From: Eubacteriales bacterium
GTDB lineage: Bacteria > Bacillota > Clostridia > Saccharofermentanales > DTU023
Assembly: GCA_030532065.1 (NCBI GenBank)
Contig: JAUNLW010000004.1
Coordinates: 1 to 64,000, forward strand
Length of the DNA: 64,000 nucleotides
Direction of reading: 5' to 3'
The notes below the pieces were generated by a model. That model was given only the letters and a program-made list of their open reading frames with translations, searched no databases and was not told the DNA's origin. This document shows, piece after piece, positions 63,923 to 64,000 of this stretch. Positions within the stretch are counted from its first letter, which is position 1; each line of letters starts with the position of its first letter. The translations under genes were made by a program, and so were the position numbers.

Positions 63923-64000
63923 ATGAGAAAAACCTTCGCGACCATTTTAGCCCTATTAATGTTGCTATCGCCCTTATTATTATCTCAACCTGCCGCTGCC
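63923..64000 (+). CDS. Secreted protein, N-terminal signal peptide only (cut by window edge)
   Basis: The 26 visible codons read MRKTFATILALLMLLSPLLL followed by SQPAAA, a classical signal peptide with a likely cut after AAA. GGAGAGG lies five bases upstream and a good promoter is present. The mature protein is outside the window, so its function cannot be told. It is divergent from the serpin gene. Confidence 0.8.
   Translation, partial: MRKTFATILALLMLLSPLLLSQPAAA

Overview
The window looks like a chromosomal segment of an anaerobic, low-to-medium GC Firmicute, most likely a member of the Clostridia. The evidence is a WalR/WalK two-component pair of Gram-positive type, a DnaD-domain protein beside a DnaI/DnaC-type helicase loader, AGGAGG-type ribosome binding sites with frequent TTG and GTG starts, a pyruvate:ferredoxin oxidoreductase, an Rnf complex, a V-type ATPase of the Enterococcus ntp order and a clostridial-type thiolase. 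No species can be named from the sequence alone.

Layout. 0.2-8.7 kb (minus strand): walR-walK-murA-walJ-like-pth-mfd, a cell-envelope and housekeeping run. 8.8-9.7 kb: a tRNA-Arg(CCG) with its own promoter and terminator, and a small membrane protein. 9.9-15.3 kb (plus): a complete rnfCDGEAB operon, followed by rpmB. 15.8-25.3 kb (minus): an SH3/pseudo-NlpC protein, acpS, a helicase loader, a DnaD-type protein, nifJ (PFOR) and a fused phosphoglycerate kinase-triosephosphate isomerase. 25.4-27.2 kb (plus): a GT2 glycosyltransferase and a PHP phosphoesterase. 27.2-30.6 kb (minus): a VanW-family protein and an NlpC/P60 cell-wall hydrolase. 30.9-33.7 kb (plus): trkA-trkH potassium uptake. 33.75-40.1 kb (minus, visibly more AT-rich): a degenerating biosynthetic island. 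40.4-49.0 kb (minus): the nine-gene V-ATPase operon. 49.1-64.0 kb: a MATE pump, regulators (LysR, Lrp, Rrf2), PHP and Ppx/GppA phosphatases, a cyclophilin lipoprotein, a glyoxalase, a thiolase, aspartase, a 2-hydroxyacid dehydrogenase, a secreted serpin and the start of another secreted protein.

How the genes work together. PFOR makes reduced ferredoxin. Rnf can pass those electrons to NAD+ while pumping ions, and the V-ATPase couples to the same kind of gradient. Its K subunit keeps the residues known to bind Na+ in Enterococcus hirae NtpK, so sodium-based energetics is plausible. The PGK-TIM fusion and thiolase fit a fermenter that converts pyruvate-derived acetyl-CoA.

The most unusual region is 33.75-40.1 kb. 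It holds an ABC exporter pair that looks intact, surrounded by broken genes: an ACP-like remnant, a radical SAM/SPASM gene in three frames that has lost its CX3CX2C cluster motif, an acyl-ligase fragment, an N-truncated phosphopantetheinyl transferase, and an adenylation-carrier-condensation NRPS gene with internal deletions. Together they read as the ruin of a small lipopeptide-like pathway that combined acyl activation, one NRPS module, a radical SAM enzyme and export. I have not matched it to a described pathway.

Other notable points are a 48-base near-identical repeat lying in the same reading frame inside two unrelated genes (helicase loader and nifJ), a secreted serpin with a reactive-loop spacing like that of alpha-1-antitrypsin, a pseudo-enzyme NlpC/P60 domain, and a recurrent extended -10 element TGTTANAAT upstream of six transcription units.
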